Origin: Polynucleobacter sp. MWH-Berg-3C6
GTDB taxonomy: Bacteria > Pseudomonadota > Gammaproteobacteria > Burkholderiales > Burkholderiaceae
Direction: 5' to 3'
Assembly: GCF_018881855.1 (NCBI RefSeq)
Contig: NZ_JACVPN010000001.1
Span: 496,001-560,000 of the forward strand
Length of the DNA: 64,000 nucleotides
Positions 25,408 through 34,639 of this stretch are shown here, piece by piece (within the stretch, counting starts at the first letter, position 1; each line of letters opens with the position of its first letter). The notes beneath the pieces are model-generated. The model saw nothing but the letters and a program-made list of their open reading frames with translations, was not told the origin of the DNA and searched no databases. The translations under genes and the position numbers were made by a program.

Positions 25408-25967
25408 GTAAGATTTCTTCCACTTCTCTGGCTGCGCTTGGCAATCAACTGGCCCTCGTTGCGATTATTGGCGTTCTATCGTATGCCTTTGTTGACCAGT
25501 TTTACTTTGGTGAGCTGCCTTGCCCACTCTGTCTGATGCAGCGTATTGGGTTTGTCATTATCGGCTTTGCCTTAGTTCTCAATATCCGCTGTGGTGCCCA
25601 CTCAGCGCACTATGGTTGGGGCATCATTGGCGGACTAGTGGGGATGATGGTTTCGTTGCGCCAGGTACTTTTACATATCGCGCCTGGTGATAAAGGATAT
25701 GGATCTACCTTTCTAGAGTTGCATTTTTATACTTGGGCCTTTGTGGCTTATATCGGCTTGCTATTCGGCTTTGCAATTTTATTAATGCTTCCCAATCGCG
25801 ATGTTCGTTCTCGCTCTATCTTTGCAAATGCTTTAGTGATGATCTTTATCCTATTAGTGGCAGGTAATTTGCTTTCCACTCTACTAGAGTGTGGCGTAGG
25901 TCCTTGTGCCGATGATCCTGTGAAGGATGAGGGCTGGCTCTGGTTACGTAACCGCTTCGGTTTTTAA
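25404..25967 (+). CDS. DsbB-family disulfide bond formation protein
   Basis: A 187-residue four-span membrane protein. CPLC at residues 40-43, just after the first span, is the first periplasmic redox pair; Cys163 and Cys168 (ECGVGPC) form a second pair late in the protein. DsbB passes electrons from DsbA to quinone. The GTG start sits inside the stop of the DUF5993 gene. The second cysteine pair is close to the C-terminus, unlike in E. coli DsbB (between spans 3 and 4), so this is the divergent DsbB/DsbI-like type paired with DUF5993. Confidence 0.85.
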   Translation: MSKISSTSLAALGNQLALVAIIGVLSYAFVDQFYFGELPCPLCLMQRIGFVIIGFALVLNIRCGAHSAHYGWGIIGGLVGMMVSLRQVLLHIAPGDKGYGSTFLELHFYTWAFVAYIGLLFGFAILLMLPNRDVRSRSIFANALVMIFILLVAGNLLSTLLECGVGPCADDPVKDEGWLWLRNRFGF

Positions 25968-25975
25968 TTCAGGCA

Positions 25976-26968
25976 ATGACACCATTTTCTAGGCTAATTC
26001 AAAGCCTCTTGCTTCTTGCGTTCATTGGTTTTAGTGTATCAAGCGCTCACGCACAGGTAAAGACAGCTTGGCCTAAGCAAGCTATAAAGATCATTGTTAC
26101 TTTTACACCCGGTGGTGCACCTGATATTTTGGCGCGCGTCCTAGCTGAAAATTGGCAGCAAAATCTGGGGGTGCCAGTGCTCGTTGAAAATCGTCCTGGC
26201 TACGGTGGCAATATTGGCGCTGAGTTAGTGGCCAAGAGTGATCCTGATGGCTATACATTACTGATTGGTACCGTAGGTATTCATGCGATTAATGGCGCTC
26301 TTTATGAAAAGATGTCTTTTGACCCTGTTAAAGATTTCACGCCGATTAGTTTCTTGGCAAGCACGCCTAATGTCTTGATTGTGAATAAGCAGTTGGGCGT
26401 TACTAATGTTCATGAGCTGATTGCGCTTGCAAAAGCTAAGCCGAACCAGCTGACTTTTGGATCTTCTGGCGTTGGCACTTCTTTGCATATGTCCGGTGAG
26501 TTGTTTAAAGAAATGGCGGGTATTGATATTCGTCATATTCCTTATAAGGGGCGTGCGCAATCATTACCAGATTTAGTGAGCGGGCGAATTTCCATGCTGT
26601 TTGACAACTTATCTTCATCGCTGCCTTTGATTAAAGCGGGGGAGGTGCAGGCTCTCGGCGTTACAACTCTGAAGCGTTCACAAGCCGCCCCTGAGATTCC
26701 GACATTAGCTGAGCAAGGCTTACCTGGATTTGAAGCGATTTCGTGGTTCTCTTTGATGGCGCCAGCCAATTTGCCGTCATCTATTCAAAAACGCCTTAAC
26801 CAGTTGACCCGGCAAGCCTTGCAAAACCCGGATGTTAAAAATAGACTCTTGTTAGGAGGCCTGGACCCTGCTCCTGGCAGCCCTGAAGACCTTTCCAAAT
26901 TGATTGCAGCAGAGTCAAGAAAGTGGAGTAGAGTGGTTCAGCAGTCTGGCGCCAAAGTAGAGCCCTAA
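25976..26968 (+). CDS. Bug-family receptor downstream of dsbB
   Basis: A 330-residue receptor with signal MTPFSRLIQSLLLLAFIGFSVSSAHAQ. It opens IKIIVTFTPGGAPDILARVLAENW, in which TPGG replaces the usual PPGG while the Asp remains. LTFGSSGVGTSLHMSGELFKEMAG and HIPYKGRAQSLPDLVSGRISMLFD follow the family order. It starts nine bases after the dsbB stop and may be transcribed with it, although a functional link is not obvious. The ligand cannot be inferred. Confidence 0.9.
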   Translation: MTPFSRLIQSLLLLAFIGFSVSSAHAQVKTAWPKQAIKIIVTFTPGGAPDILARVLAENWQQNLGVPVLVENRPGYGGNIGAELVAKSDPDGYTLLIGTVGIHAINGALYEKMSFDPVKDFTPISFLASTPNVLIVNKQLGVTNVHELIALAKAKPNQLTFGSSGVGTSLHMSGELFKEMAGIDIRHIPYKGRAQSLPDLVSGRISMLFDNLSSSLPLIKAGEVQALGVTTLKRSQAAPEIPTLAEQGLPGFEAISWFSLMAPANLPSSIQKRLNQLTRQALQNPDVKNRLLLGGLDPAPGSPEDLSKLIAAESRKWSRVVQQSGAKVEP

Positions 26969-27094
26969 ATTCCTCTTTTCTTGTCAGCTTATGTCTCTCT
27001 AAGGCGTTATATAGATAAGACACAGCTAAGGTGCACGAATTTCACGACATTCGATTGAAAACTTATTAATCAGACCCTTTCTAGTCGACCCAAC

Positions 27095-28882
27095 TTGCCT
27101 AAATTTTCAGCATTAGACTTTTCTAAATTCGGAGTGGTCGCATCCATTATTGGAGCTTGCCTATTAGCTGGGTGTGCAACCCAGACTCAGCAAATCAAGA
27201 TGAATGAGTCAAAAGAGCAATTTAAGAATGGCGACATGCAAAGCACTGCCGCTACTATTCAAAGCGTCTTTAAGGATAAAAATACTCTGTATTACCTAGA
27301 GCTAGGTGGGGTGCAGAGACTGCAGGGCGCAAGACAAATTCCCAGTAGCACACAGAACTTATTGGTAGCAGATCAATTGGTTGAGCAATGGGAGATTGCA
27401 ACCGGCGATAAGCTCAAGCGCTCTTTTACAGATACAAGTTCATATATCTTATCTGAGGGTTTCAGTAGTAATTACGATCCCAAGCCGTATGAGGTGAGTT
27501 TATTAAGTCAGACGATTGCACTAAATCATTTGTCACAAGGTCGCTGGAATGATGCGATGGTTGAGGCTAAAAAAATGGCGCAACGAGAAAAAATCATCGA
27601 GGAGCTCATTCAAAGTAAGGTCACAGCAGTATCCAAGGTGGAACAACAGCAGCAAAATAATCAGAATACGAGGGGTGCTACTAGTCGCATCCAAGATATT
27701 GGTGGGTATCCAATCAATCTCTTGGATGATGAAGAGACGCGCAGTCTGAAGAATTCCTATCAAAGTCCTGCGGCCTATTATTTATCTGGCTTTATTCATG
27801 AATCCCAAGGCGAGGCCAGCTTAGCTGCTCCCGGTTATCGCCTGGCAATTGAGTTACGACCATCAGTCAACTTTTTCAAGACCAGCATCGCTAAGTTAGA
27901 TTCCAATATTGCCAATCAAGCTAAAAAAAGCTTTGCAGATACTCTGATCATTGTTGATACGGGTTATATGCCTAAAATTAGTCCCCATCAGATTAGCCAG
28001 TCAGTTGCTTTGGGTGGAAATTCAAAATTAGTGACCCTGACTTTTCCTGTTATTGAAAAATCGAGTGAGCGTTTCACGCCAGGCTATGTTCAGCTCGGCG
28101 ATCGAGTAGCTAGCCCAGAATTAGTAGCCAATATCGATGCAATGGCTAGGAAGAATCTACAAGACGAGATGCCAGCCTATGTTTTGAGGGCGACCTCTCG
28201 TGCGCTTGTGTCCCTGGCAGCCCAATATGCGGCTGATCAAGCTGCACAGCAGTCGGCTAGAAAAAACAATCAAAATAATCAAAACAATAATGCGGCAATT
28301 ATTGGGGCTATTGCAGGGATGATTACAGGGTATGGTCTACAGGCAATTAATGTGACTGACGTACGCCATTGGTCAACTCTTCCAGCGCAAACGTATATGA
28401 CCAGAATGGGCTTGCCGATTGGGGAAACTACACTCAAATACACTTTGCCATCCGGTGTGATGCAGAGTCAAACAGTGAAATTAGTCGGTGGCTATAACGT
28501 GGTTTATATCCGCATGTTTAGAAACAGAGCAACCGTTCTAACTTCAAATGATCCAGCAGCGCTACCTCCTCAACCTCAAATAGTTGCACCGCCAACAATT
28601 GCTAACCCTGTTTCGACAGTCCCTAAAACAGTTTTAGAACAGGCAAAGCCAAAAGAGGGTGGCTTAGATGGATTTAAGAAGTTATTCAGTGGCTTTATGG
28701 GCCCAAAACCAGAGGAGGTAACTCTGAGTGCCCCTGCGGTTGCAGCGCCCGTAGAGCATGAATCTACCCCCGTAGCCCCAGCTGTAAACCCCACACCCAA
28801 CCCTGCAAGCAGTAATATGGATGGGTTGAAGCCCTATGAGCCACCCAGTTTACTCAATAGCCTTCAGCAGCTTTTTAATTAA
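27095..28882 (+). CDS. COG3014-type large lipoprotein
   Basis: A 595-residue lipoprotein. The frame begins at a TTG (27095); signal residues 13-26 are hydrophobic and the lipobox is LAGC with Cys27. Residues about 40-270 look like helical repeats (TPR-like: YYLELGGVQRL, ALNHLSQGRWNDAMVEAKKM, AAYYLSGFIHESQGEASLAAPGYRLAIEL). A Gln/Asn-rich segment follows near residue 185 and another precedes a Gly/Ala-rich hydrophobic stretch (AIIGAIAGMITGYGL). VRHWSTLPAQ is the 'W.tLP' motif I associate with COG3014. The C-terminus is Pro/Ala-rich. It heads a four-lipoprotein operon with ycfL-like and lpoB-like genes. Its precise role is unknown, probably envelope assembly. Confidence 0.75.
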   Translation: MPKFSALDFSKFGVVASIIGACLLAGCATQTQQIKMNESKEQFKNGDMQSTAATIQSVFKDKNTLYYLELGGVQRLQGARQIPSSTQNLLVADQLVEQWEIATGDKLKRSFTDTSSYILSEGFSSNYDPKPYEVSLLSQTIALNHLSQGRWNDAMVEAKKMAQREKIIEELIQSKVTAVSKVEQQQQNNQNTRGATSRIQDIGGYPINLLDDEETRSLKNSYQSPAAYYLSGFIHESQGEASLAAPGYRLAIELRPSVNFFKTSIAKLDSNIANQAKKSFADTLIIVDTGYMPKISPHQISQSVALGGNSKLVTLTFPVIEKSSERFTPGYVQLGDRVASPELVANIDAMARKNLQDEMPAYVLRATSRALVSLAAQYAADQAAQQSARKNNQNNQNNNAAIIGAIAGMITGYGLQAINVTDVRHWSTLPAQTYMTRMGLPIGETTLKYTLPSGVMQSQTVKLVGGYNVVYIRMFRNRATVLTSNDPAALPPQPQIVAPPTIANPVSTVPKTVLEQAKPKEGGLDGFKKLFSGFMGPKPEEVTLSAPAVAAPVEHESTPVAPAVNPTPNPASSNMDGLKPYEPPSLLNSLQQLFN

Positions 28883-28894
28883 GAAAGACCGAGA

Positions 28895-29251
28895 ATGAAA
28901 AAATACCTATTGATCGTACTGGCAGCACTTACATTAGTTGCCTGTAGCTCAACCCCTTCAATGAAGGATATGACGGTGCGCATGGGTGACACTGACAGTA
29001 TTCAGGTTACGGATATGCGTAGCTTAATGCGCAATGGTGTGCTGACAGCGCAGGTCACGATTCAGAACGATAGCAAGTCCAACTTGGTTGCGTATCGTTT
29101 TAAATGGATTGGCAAGAACGGTATGGCTGTAACTGATGAAGAGGCCTGGAAGCCTGTAACCATTGGTAAAGGCCAGTCGACTATCATTATGGGGATCGCA
29201 CCAACACCAGATGCTACTGATTTTCGTTTTGAGTTAAATCAGTACAAATAA
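28895..29251 (+). CDS. YcfL-family lipoprotein
   Basis: A 118-residue lipoprotein with lipobox LVAC (Cys17) and a single immunoglobulin-like beta domain: LTAQVTIQNDSKSNLVAYRFKWIGKNGMAVTDEEAWKPVTIGKGQSTIIMGIAPTPDATDFRFEL. That pattern matches the DUF1425/YcfL family. In E. coli ycfL lies just upstream of lpoB, as here. It probably sits at the outer membrane facing the periplasm. Gap to the COG3014 gene is 12 bases. Confidence 0.85.
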   Translation: MKKYLLIVLAALTLVACSSTPSMKDMTVRMGDTDSIQVTDMRSLMRNGVLTAQVTIQNDSKSNLVAYRFKWIGKNGMAVTDEEAWKPVTIGKGQSTIIMGIAPTPDATDFRFELNQYK

Positions 29252-29282
29252 ACTTCAGAGTAAACCTCGGTTAATAGAGAAC

Positions 29283-29879
29283 ATGATCATGAAAATCCAC
29301 ACTAAAACTATTCATTTATCTGCACTTGCGCTGGCGGCTGTTTTGTTGGCAGCCTGCTCGGGACCACAAGTTCGTTATGGCGATGCTAAAGCGGTTGAAA
29401 CTGTCAACGCCAATTACGGTTCAACCGATTTGCAAATCATTGCCGAAGCCATGACGAGATCGCTGTTGCAATCAAAAGCCATAGCTGGAAGCAAGGACGC
29501 GCCGATTGTGACTTTGGCAGACGTTAAAAATAAGACTTCTGAATATATTGATACGCGTGTGATTACCGATAAGATTCGTACGCAACTCACGAAGAGCGGT
29601 CAAGTACGTTTTGCGGTGAGCGTTTCTGAAATGCAAAATCAAACTGATGAATTGAAGCGTCAAAATCAATCAGGCCTCTATAAGAACAGTACGATTGCTA
29701 AAACTGGCAATATGCAGGGAGCCCAATACCGTATTGAAGGTTCCATTGCCTCTATCGTGAAGAATACAAAAGATATTAAGGATGTCTACTACGTCTTTAA
29801 TTTAAATCTCATCAATAACGAGTCAGGCTTGCTCGAGTGGTCTGATGAAAAAGAGATCCGCAAGACTGCCACCCGCTAA
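29283..29879 (+). CDS. lpoB: Penicillin-binding protein activator LpoB-like lipoprotein
   Basis: A 198-residue lipoprotein (lipobox LLAAC near residue 25). The mature domain follows LpoB: NYGSTDLQIIAEAMTRSLLQS, then VTLADVKNKTSEYIDTRVITDKIRTQL, AVSVSEMQNQTDELKRQN and QYRIEGSIASIVKNTKDIKDVYYVFNLNLINNESGLLEWSDEKEIRK. LpoB reaches from the outer membrane through the peptidoglycan to stimulate PBP1b; here the Pro-rich linker of E. coli is short or absent. A second ATG lies two codons later. It is the third gene of the lipoprotein operon. Confidence 0.88.
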   Translation: MIMKIHTKTIHLSALALAAVLLAACSGPQVRYGDAKAVETVNANYGSTDLQIIAEAMTRSLLQSKAIAGSKDAPIVTLADVKNKTSEYIDTRVITDKIRTQLTKSGQVRFAVSVSEMQNQTDELKRQNQSGLYKNSTIAKTGNMQGAQYRIEGSIASIVKNTKDIKDVYYVFNLNLINNESGLLEWSDEKEIRKTATR

Positions 29880-29895
29880 TCAAGGAATTTAATTA

Positions 29896-30933
29896 ATGTC
29901 ATTGCTTAAAAAATTGTTTCTAGTTTGTGCGGTAGTAGGCCTGGTCTTTTTGGCTGGCTGTGCTTCTAAGCCTCCTGCAGCCGTACCAGAGCAGGCTGTT
30001 GTTGGAAGGGTGCCGGCTGATCCCCCTAAGAACCCAGTGATCAATGCTGAGGCTCTTAAAGCGGAATCTAAGTCAATTGCAGTAACAGATATCTACTTCA
30101 AAAAAGAGGGCAAGAACTTAGTCTTTATTGAAGAGACTCGTCATAAAACTAATAACAACATCACCTCAACCATTGCGCCTAGAACAATTGAGGTTGACGC
30201 GGATAAGGCCGATGCTTCTGCTTTAACGGGTGGACAAAACTCTTCCCAATTTCCGGTAAAGTTTACTAATCTAGCTGATTCAAAGTCGACCGCCCCAGTA
30301 GTCACCCCTGTAGATCCCCAGAACTCTAGTAACAGCTCTAATGCTGAAACGCAAACTTCCAAGAAGTCTGGTTATGAGAGCAAGGTGGAATATGGCGAGT
30401 TGCGCTACTTAGCTAACCCTATTCGCGGCTTGCTGATTCAATCGGGCTATAAAGTGGTTCAAGCCAAGCCAACAGTGGCTATGCCCAATCAGGGCGATGA
30501 GTTCTTTGATATTGTGAAGCGCATCAAGGCCGGAGATTTTGGGGATGCCAACTATGTTCTCTATGGTGTTTTGGCAGAAGTCTCAAACACAGACAATGTT
30601 TCTGATATCCCTGCTACAAAATCTAGTTCACATCAGATAACCCTTGAGGTAACTGTGGACTTTAATATTGTTGATGCTAAAACGGACCAAATCGTAGCCT
30701 CATTTGTGGCTTCTGGCGAAGGCAAGGATGTCCAAATTGATGGTAGAGGCACTGGCTATAAGCCAAGCACTGCAAAACTGATGAAGTTGGCCTCTTTAGA
30801 TTTGGCTGAAGATGTCCGTAAGAACTTAGCAGCTCAGAATTTCATTACCAATAACCCAGGATCTGCTGGATATGAGCGCAATCTTAAGCGCCGCCTGGAT
30901 GATGATGCTTCTACTTTAAAGTTCTACAAGTAA
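29896..30933 (+). CDS. Fourth lipoprotein of the LpoB operon, unknown function
   Basis: A 345-residue lipoprotein with lipobox LAGC (Cys22) after a typical signal. It has two parts: a segment at about residues 50-100 rich in charged and Thr residues, then a Ser/Asn/Pro linker (about 125-160), then a domain (about 165-345). The second domain contains YGELRYLANPIRGLLIQSGYKVVQAKP, DANYVLYGVLAEVSNT and ITLEVTVDFNIVDAKTDQIVASFVASGEGKDVQI. That is reminiscent of the CsgG/LpoB anticodon-binding-like fold (family inference, not certain). It lies 16 bases after lpoB and is probably part of the same complex. No named family is recognised. Confidence 0.6.
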   Translation: MSLLKKLFLVCAVVGLVFLAGCASKPPAAVPEQAVVGRVPADPPKNPVINAEALKAESKSIAVTDIYFKKEGKNLVFIEETRHKTNNNITSTIAPRTIEVDADKADASALTGGQNSSQFPVKFTNLADSKSTAPVVTPVDPQNSSNSSNAETQTSKKSGYESKVEYGELRYLANPIRGLLIQSGYKVVQAKPTVAMPNQGDEFFDIVKRIKAGDFGDANYVLYGVLAEVSNTDNVSDIPATKSSSHQITLEVTVDFNIVDAKTDQIVASFVASGEGKDVQIDGRGTGYKPSTAKLMKLASLDLAEDVRKNLAAQNFITNNPGSAGYERNLKRRLDDDASTLKFYK

Positions 30934-30952
30934 GCAGCAAGCAGTTCAGTTG

Positions 30953-32344
30953 CTATACCTTGAGCGGCGGATGCGTTTTTTCATAGCGCTCCGCTGTTCT
31001 TCTAAAGAGATAGAGTAAGAAGCAGGCAGCTAATCCAAGGCTTAAGCTATTGCCAGCCCAGAAGCCATTGGCGCCCTGTAAGAAGGTGGGCACATTTCCA
31101 AAAACATTAAAGCCCATTAGGTATCCGCCACCAAGGCCGACACCCCAAAGCGATCCTGCATAAATGACCATCGGCCAGAACGCAATTCGATATGCGCGCA
31201 GAATAAATGCAGCAGTTACTTGCAAGGCATCAAAAACTTGATAGAAGGCAATAAACAAAAAGAGTGGGATTGAAAAAGCTTTCACTTCAGCCGGCGGATC
31301 ATATAGATCGAGCAGTTGTATTCTGAAGAGCCACACCGCAATACCAATCGTGATGCAAGTAGTAGTTGTAAAGAAAACTGAAGACCAGCCAATTTCTTCA
31401 GCACGTTCTGGTTTATTTGCACCAATCGATTGTGATACCAATGTCATAGTCGCGATCGAGAGTGAGAGTGGCACCATGTAAATGACGGTACCCATGTTGG
31501 CCACAATCTGATGCCCAGCTAATGCGGTTGTTCCTAAGCGCGCAATAAATAAGGACATGAAGGTAAATGAAGTGACTTCAATCAAGTAGCTAAAGCCAAT
31601 GGGTGCCCCCAGTTTTAGTAACACCCAAATCCGATGCCAGTCAGGAGGACTAAAGCGAACAAAGATCGCAAAAGGCTTATAGAAGCGATCAAATAGAACG
31701 AAGCCCAGTGTCAATGACATCCAGGTCCAGTTGATGATCACGGTAGCAACTGCGCAGCCAGGGCCACCCATACCTTCAATGCCGAAGCCACCGTAGATAA
31801 AGAGCAGATTCAGGGGTAGTTTTAGTCCGAGGCCAATGAGTTGAATGATGGTAATGACAGCAGGGCGAGAAACCGCATTGTGTAATGCCATCAAGACGCG
31901 CATCACCATGCTGGCAGGTAATCCAATCGCCAAGATATTGAGATACAACTTTGCTTTGTCTTCAATATCTGGGCTCAAGCGAGAAATCTCAAGTACATGA
32001 TCTGCATTGGTCAAAATCAAACAACCAAGAACGGTAAGTCCTAGTGCAAGCCAAGTAGCTTGCCTGACTTCTTCGCCGATTTCGGAATACCGTTTAGCGC
32101 CAAAGAGTTGTCCAGCGATTGGCGCAAGTGCAGATACCACGCCAGTGAGACCAACATAAACGCTAATAAAGATTGCCGAAGCCATAGCTAAGGCGGCTAA
32201 GTCTTCAGCAGAGTAGCGAGCAGTCATGGCGGTATCTAGTACACCAAAGGTAATCACCGCTAACTGGCCTATCAACAGAGGGCCAGCAAGTTTGAGTAAA
32301 GCAGGAATATCCTCGCGTAGTCGCGATAGTTTGAAGTGCAGCAC
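30953..32344 (-). CDS. MATE-family multidrug efflux transporter (NorM-like)
   Basis: A 463-residue protein with about 12 spans in two related halves, each with the MATE opening pattern: GQLAVITFGVLDTAMTARYSAEDLAALAMASAIF in the first and GAPIGFSYLIEVTSFTFMSLFIARLGTTALAGHQI in the second. The Asp in the first span (LDTAM) and the conserved Glu in the second-half first span are typical of the cation-coupled NorM branch. These export cationic drugs or dyes using Na+ or H+. It follows the ArnT-like gene on the minus strand with a three-base gap. Confidence 0.9.
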   Translation of the reverse strand: MLHFKLSRLREDIPALLKLAGPLLIGQLAVITFGVLDTAMTARYSAEDLAALAMASAIFISVYVGLTGVVSALAPIAGQLFGAKRYSEIGEEVRQATWLALGLTVLGCLILTNADHVLEISRLSPDIEDKAKLYLNILAIGLPASMVMRVLMALHNAVSRPAVITIIQLIGLGLKLPLNLLFIYGGFGIEGMGGPGCAVATVIINWTWMSLTLGFVLFDRFYKPFAIFVRFSPPDWHRIWVLLKLGAPIGFSYLIEVTSFTFMSLFIARLGTTALAGHQIVANMGTVIYMVPLSLSIATMTLVSQSIGANKPERAEEIGWSSVFFTTTTCITIGIAVWLFRIQLLDLYDPPAEVKAFSIPLFLFIAFYQVFDALQVTAAFILRAYRIAFWPMVIYAGSLWGVGLGGGYLMGFNVFGNVPTFLQGANGFWAGNSLSLGLAACFLLYLFRRTAERYEKTHPPLKV

Positions 32345-32347
32345 TCT

Positions 32348-34066
32348 TTATTCCGGGATTACTTCGTAAAGACGTAATCGTTCATCGCGGTCAGCGGCAC
32401 GACGGTCTTCCCAAAGTAAATGTAGCTTCTTCTTATTGAGCTTTGCGAAGGCCTTGGCTTCAGATTGATTATGAGTGAGCATCCAAGGGCAATTGGAGTC
32501 ATCACGTAGAGGAAGTTTAGTGAAATAACTAAAAGAGGCCAGCTGGGAATCACCGATATTACTGGTGTTGATGCAACCAGCGCCAGATGGCACTACTTGG
32601 ACTAGGCGAGCAGACACCTGACGATAGGTCTTCGCGTAGTTAATGGTTGGTAACCAGAGTGTCATCAAGAGTACCCACATCAAGGTAGTACCAGATGCGG
32701 AAATAATCAGGCAGCGCCAGATTTCTTTGGGGGCGCGAGAGGTTCTCCAGCGGACTACTGCAAGCCAAACTCCAGTAATAGCAATTGCAACAACAAAGGC
32801 AAGGAGATTGAATTGACTTTCAAAGCCAGGAAGCAATCTACTAACATTGGCAGCAGTCGATTCTGGGAAGCCAGTTACCTTTGCTAGCCAAATAATCCAA
32901 ATAGCAATCGCGATGAGGGTAAAGCTAAACATCGCAAACCAATCAATGAAGCTAATCATGCTGCGTTTTAAGATCGGTAAGCTAAATGCAGCAATGATTG
33001 AAAGGCTTGGGATCAAAATCATCAAGTCATGTTCATTAGCCTCTAGGCGGAACAATACATAAATGAAGCTGCCAATAAATAAGCTCAGCGGAATGCAAAG
33101 ATGGGGGGCGCGCCATGCACCAGCCTCCTTGACTCGACCCCAGTGCGCTAATGAAATCATTGCAAGTGGCCATACTGGCCAGGCATAGGCCCAGAAGTTC
33201 ACGCTGAGGAACCCCAGGGATTCCATCGAAGGAGTTGCCCTCATTTCTGGAACATTGCGCCAGCCTTCTTCGGCAATGTGACGCAAATGAACGGGAAGAT
33301 CTGCTAAATGCCAAATGATTGGCCACATAGCAAAGCCAATCAAACCTAAAGCAGTGCTGGTTAGTGTCCAGCGAAAACGTAGCTTAGCGTTGCTTGCTAG
33401 AACGGCAATGATCGTCGAGCTCACTACTATTAGGCTTAGCGCGAGATTGCTAGATAAGGCAACAATTGCAATTCCAAGTCCAGTCCAAAGTCCGCCTTGC
33501 CAAGGTTTATCTAAGCCACGCACTGTTCCGTACAGCACGATGCTAATGCCCATGAGTTGCGCCATCATTGGCGTAGTTTCATGAGCGCGTTGAGCTAGAC
33601 CGACACAGGCCAAGAAAATGAGCAGTGCGCCATCGGCTAAGGTCATGCCATAACTCTTTAAATCAGGTTGGCCGCCAACTGCAAGTGCCATCGGCTGCAC
33701 TTCACGGCGACGACCTAAAAGATAAGTGGCATACCAAATTGCTAGGGCGGCGGAGAAGAAGCAAACAGCAGAGTAAAGGCGTGCTGCGTTGGCAGCGCCA
33801 ATCAACCAGCCAAATAAATCAATGAAAGTTGCACCAATCCAATAGGGAAGTGGCGCGCCAAGAGAAACGTCGCGACCGGCGATGTGTGGAACGATCCAAT
33901 CTACGGAATTACCGCGAAATAAAGTCCACATACCACCAAAGCCAATTGCATCTTCATTCTTCCAGGGGTCTCGGAAGAAAAGGCCAGCAAAACCATAAAT
34001 CAATGTCAGCGCAAAAATAATAATGCGGGGAATTGATTTAGTAGCAGCGGCGGTAAGTTTGACCAT
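32348..34066 (-). CDS. ArnT-like GT-C membrane glycosyltransferase
   Basis: A 572-residue integral membrane protein with about 11-12 hydrophobic spans and a C-terminal soluble part. The first periplasmic loop has FFRDPWKNEDAIGFGGMW, containing the Asp/Glu pair of the PMT/ArnT GT-C enzymes. The C-terminal periplasmic domain ends LHLLWEDRRAADRDERLRLYEVIPE. Relatives transfer aminoarabinose or another sugar from undecaprenyl phosphate to lipid A or other acceptors. No arn operon is nearby, so the donor and acceptor are unknown. Next to a MATE gene, to which it is probably cotranscribed. Confidence 0.8.
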   Translation of the reverse strand: MVKLTAAATKSIPRIIIFALTLIYGFAGLFFRDPWKNEDAIGFGGMWTLFRGNSVDWIVPHIAGRDVSLGAPLPYWIGATFIDLFGWLIGAANAARLYSAVCFFSAALAIWYATYLLGRRREVQPMALAVGGQPDLKSYGMTLADGALLIFLACVGLAQRAHETTPMMAQLMGISIVLYGTVRGLDKPWQGGLWTGLGIAIVALSSNLALSLIVVSSTIIAVLASNAKLRFRWTLTSTALGLIGFAMWPIIWHLADLPVHLRHIAEEGWRNVPEMRATPSMESLGFLSVNFWAYAWPVWPLAMISLAHWGRVKEAGAWRAPHLCIPLSLFIGSFIYVLFRLEANEHDLMILIPSLSIIAAFSLPILKRSMISFIDWFAMFSFTLIAIAIWIIWLAKVTGFPESTAANVSRLLPGFESQFNLLAFVVAIAITGVWLAVVRWRTSRAPKEIWRCLIISASGTTLMWVLLMTLWLPTINYAKTYRQVSARLVQVVPSGAGCINTSNIGDSQLASFSYFTKLPLRDDSNCPWMLTHNQSEAKAFAKLNKKKLHLLWEDRRAADRDERLRLYEVIPE

Positions 34067-34100
34067 GGGCTCTATTTAAGCAAAAACAAAAAATAAAAAA

Positions 34101-34116
34101 GGCAGCAAACGCTGCC
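34101..34116 (-). terminator. Intrinsic terminator of rpmE2 (minus strand)
   Basis: A six-base stem GGCAGC/GCTGCC with a four-base loop is followed on the minus strand by TTTTTTATTTTTT (34088-34100). It lies about 50 bases after the rpmE2 stop. Confidence 0.85.
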
Positions 34117-34167
34117 TTGATTATCTCGCAGTGCAGGTATTTCACATACCCTGCGAATTGAAGTGAT

Positions 34168-34515
34168 TTAAGCCTTCTTCTTAGCTGGCTTTTCAGCAGC
34201 TTTAGCTTCTGCAGCAGCAGCTTTTTTCTCAGCTGTTTTAGCAGCGCCATCACCGGTAGCTTTAGCAACAGCTTTAGTACCGAATTTCTGACGGAATTTC
34301 TCAACACGACCAGCGGTATCCATGATTTTCTGGGTGCCAGTGTAGAAAGGGTGTGATTCAGATGAAGTCTCGATCTTGGCCAAAGGATATTCCTTGCCAT
34401 CTTCCCACTTGATTGTCTCTTTAGTAGACATAGTGGAGCGAGTCTTGAAGCTGAAGTTATTGGAAACGTCTACAAAGACGATTTCACGATATTCGGGGTG
34501 AATGCCAGGTTTCAT
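34168..34515 (-). CDS. rpmE2: Ribosomal protein bL31, type B, with C-terminal extension
   Basis: A 115-residue protein. The first 80 or so residues are bL31 type [41 protein letters not shown] and [14 protein letters not shown]. There is no CxxC zinc site, as in the zinc-independent type. After KFG a Lys/Ala tail of about 33 residues follows, ending EKPAKKKA; ordinary type B proteins end near residue 85. The tail is probably disordered and rRNA-binding. Type B L31 often replaces the zinc form during zinc shortage, but here it sits in the rho position as the apparent main copy, with its own terminator. Confidence 0.93.
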   Translation of the reverse strand: MKPGIHPEYREIVFVDVSNNFSFKTRSTMSTKETIKWEDGKEYPLAKIETSSESHPFYTGTQKIMDTAGRVEKFRQKFGTKAVAKATGDGAAKTAEKKAAAAEAKAAEKPAKKKA

Positions 34516-34639
34516 TTTGAGTCCTATGAGCGGGTAGCCGTTTAAGTTAATTAACCTAAATACTTACCCAAGTTAAAAGCAATAAAGGGTGCAACAAAGG
34601 CGAAATTATGCCATGAAATCAATAACAAAGCGCACTTTC

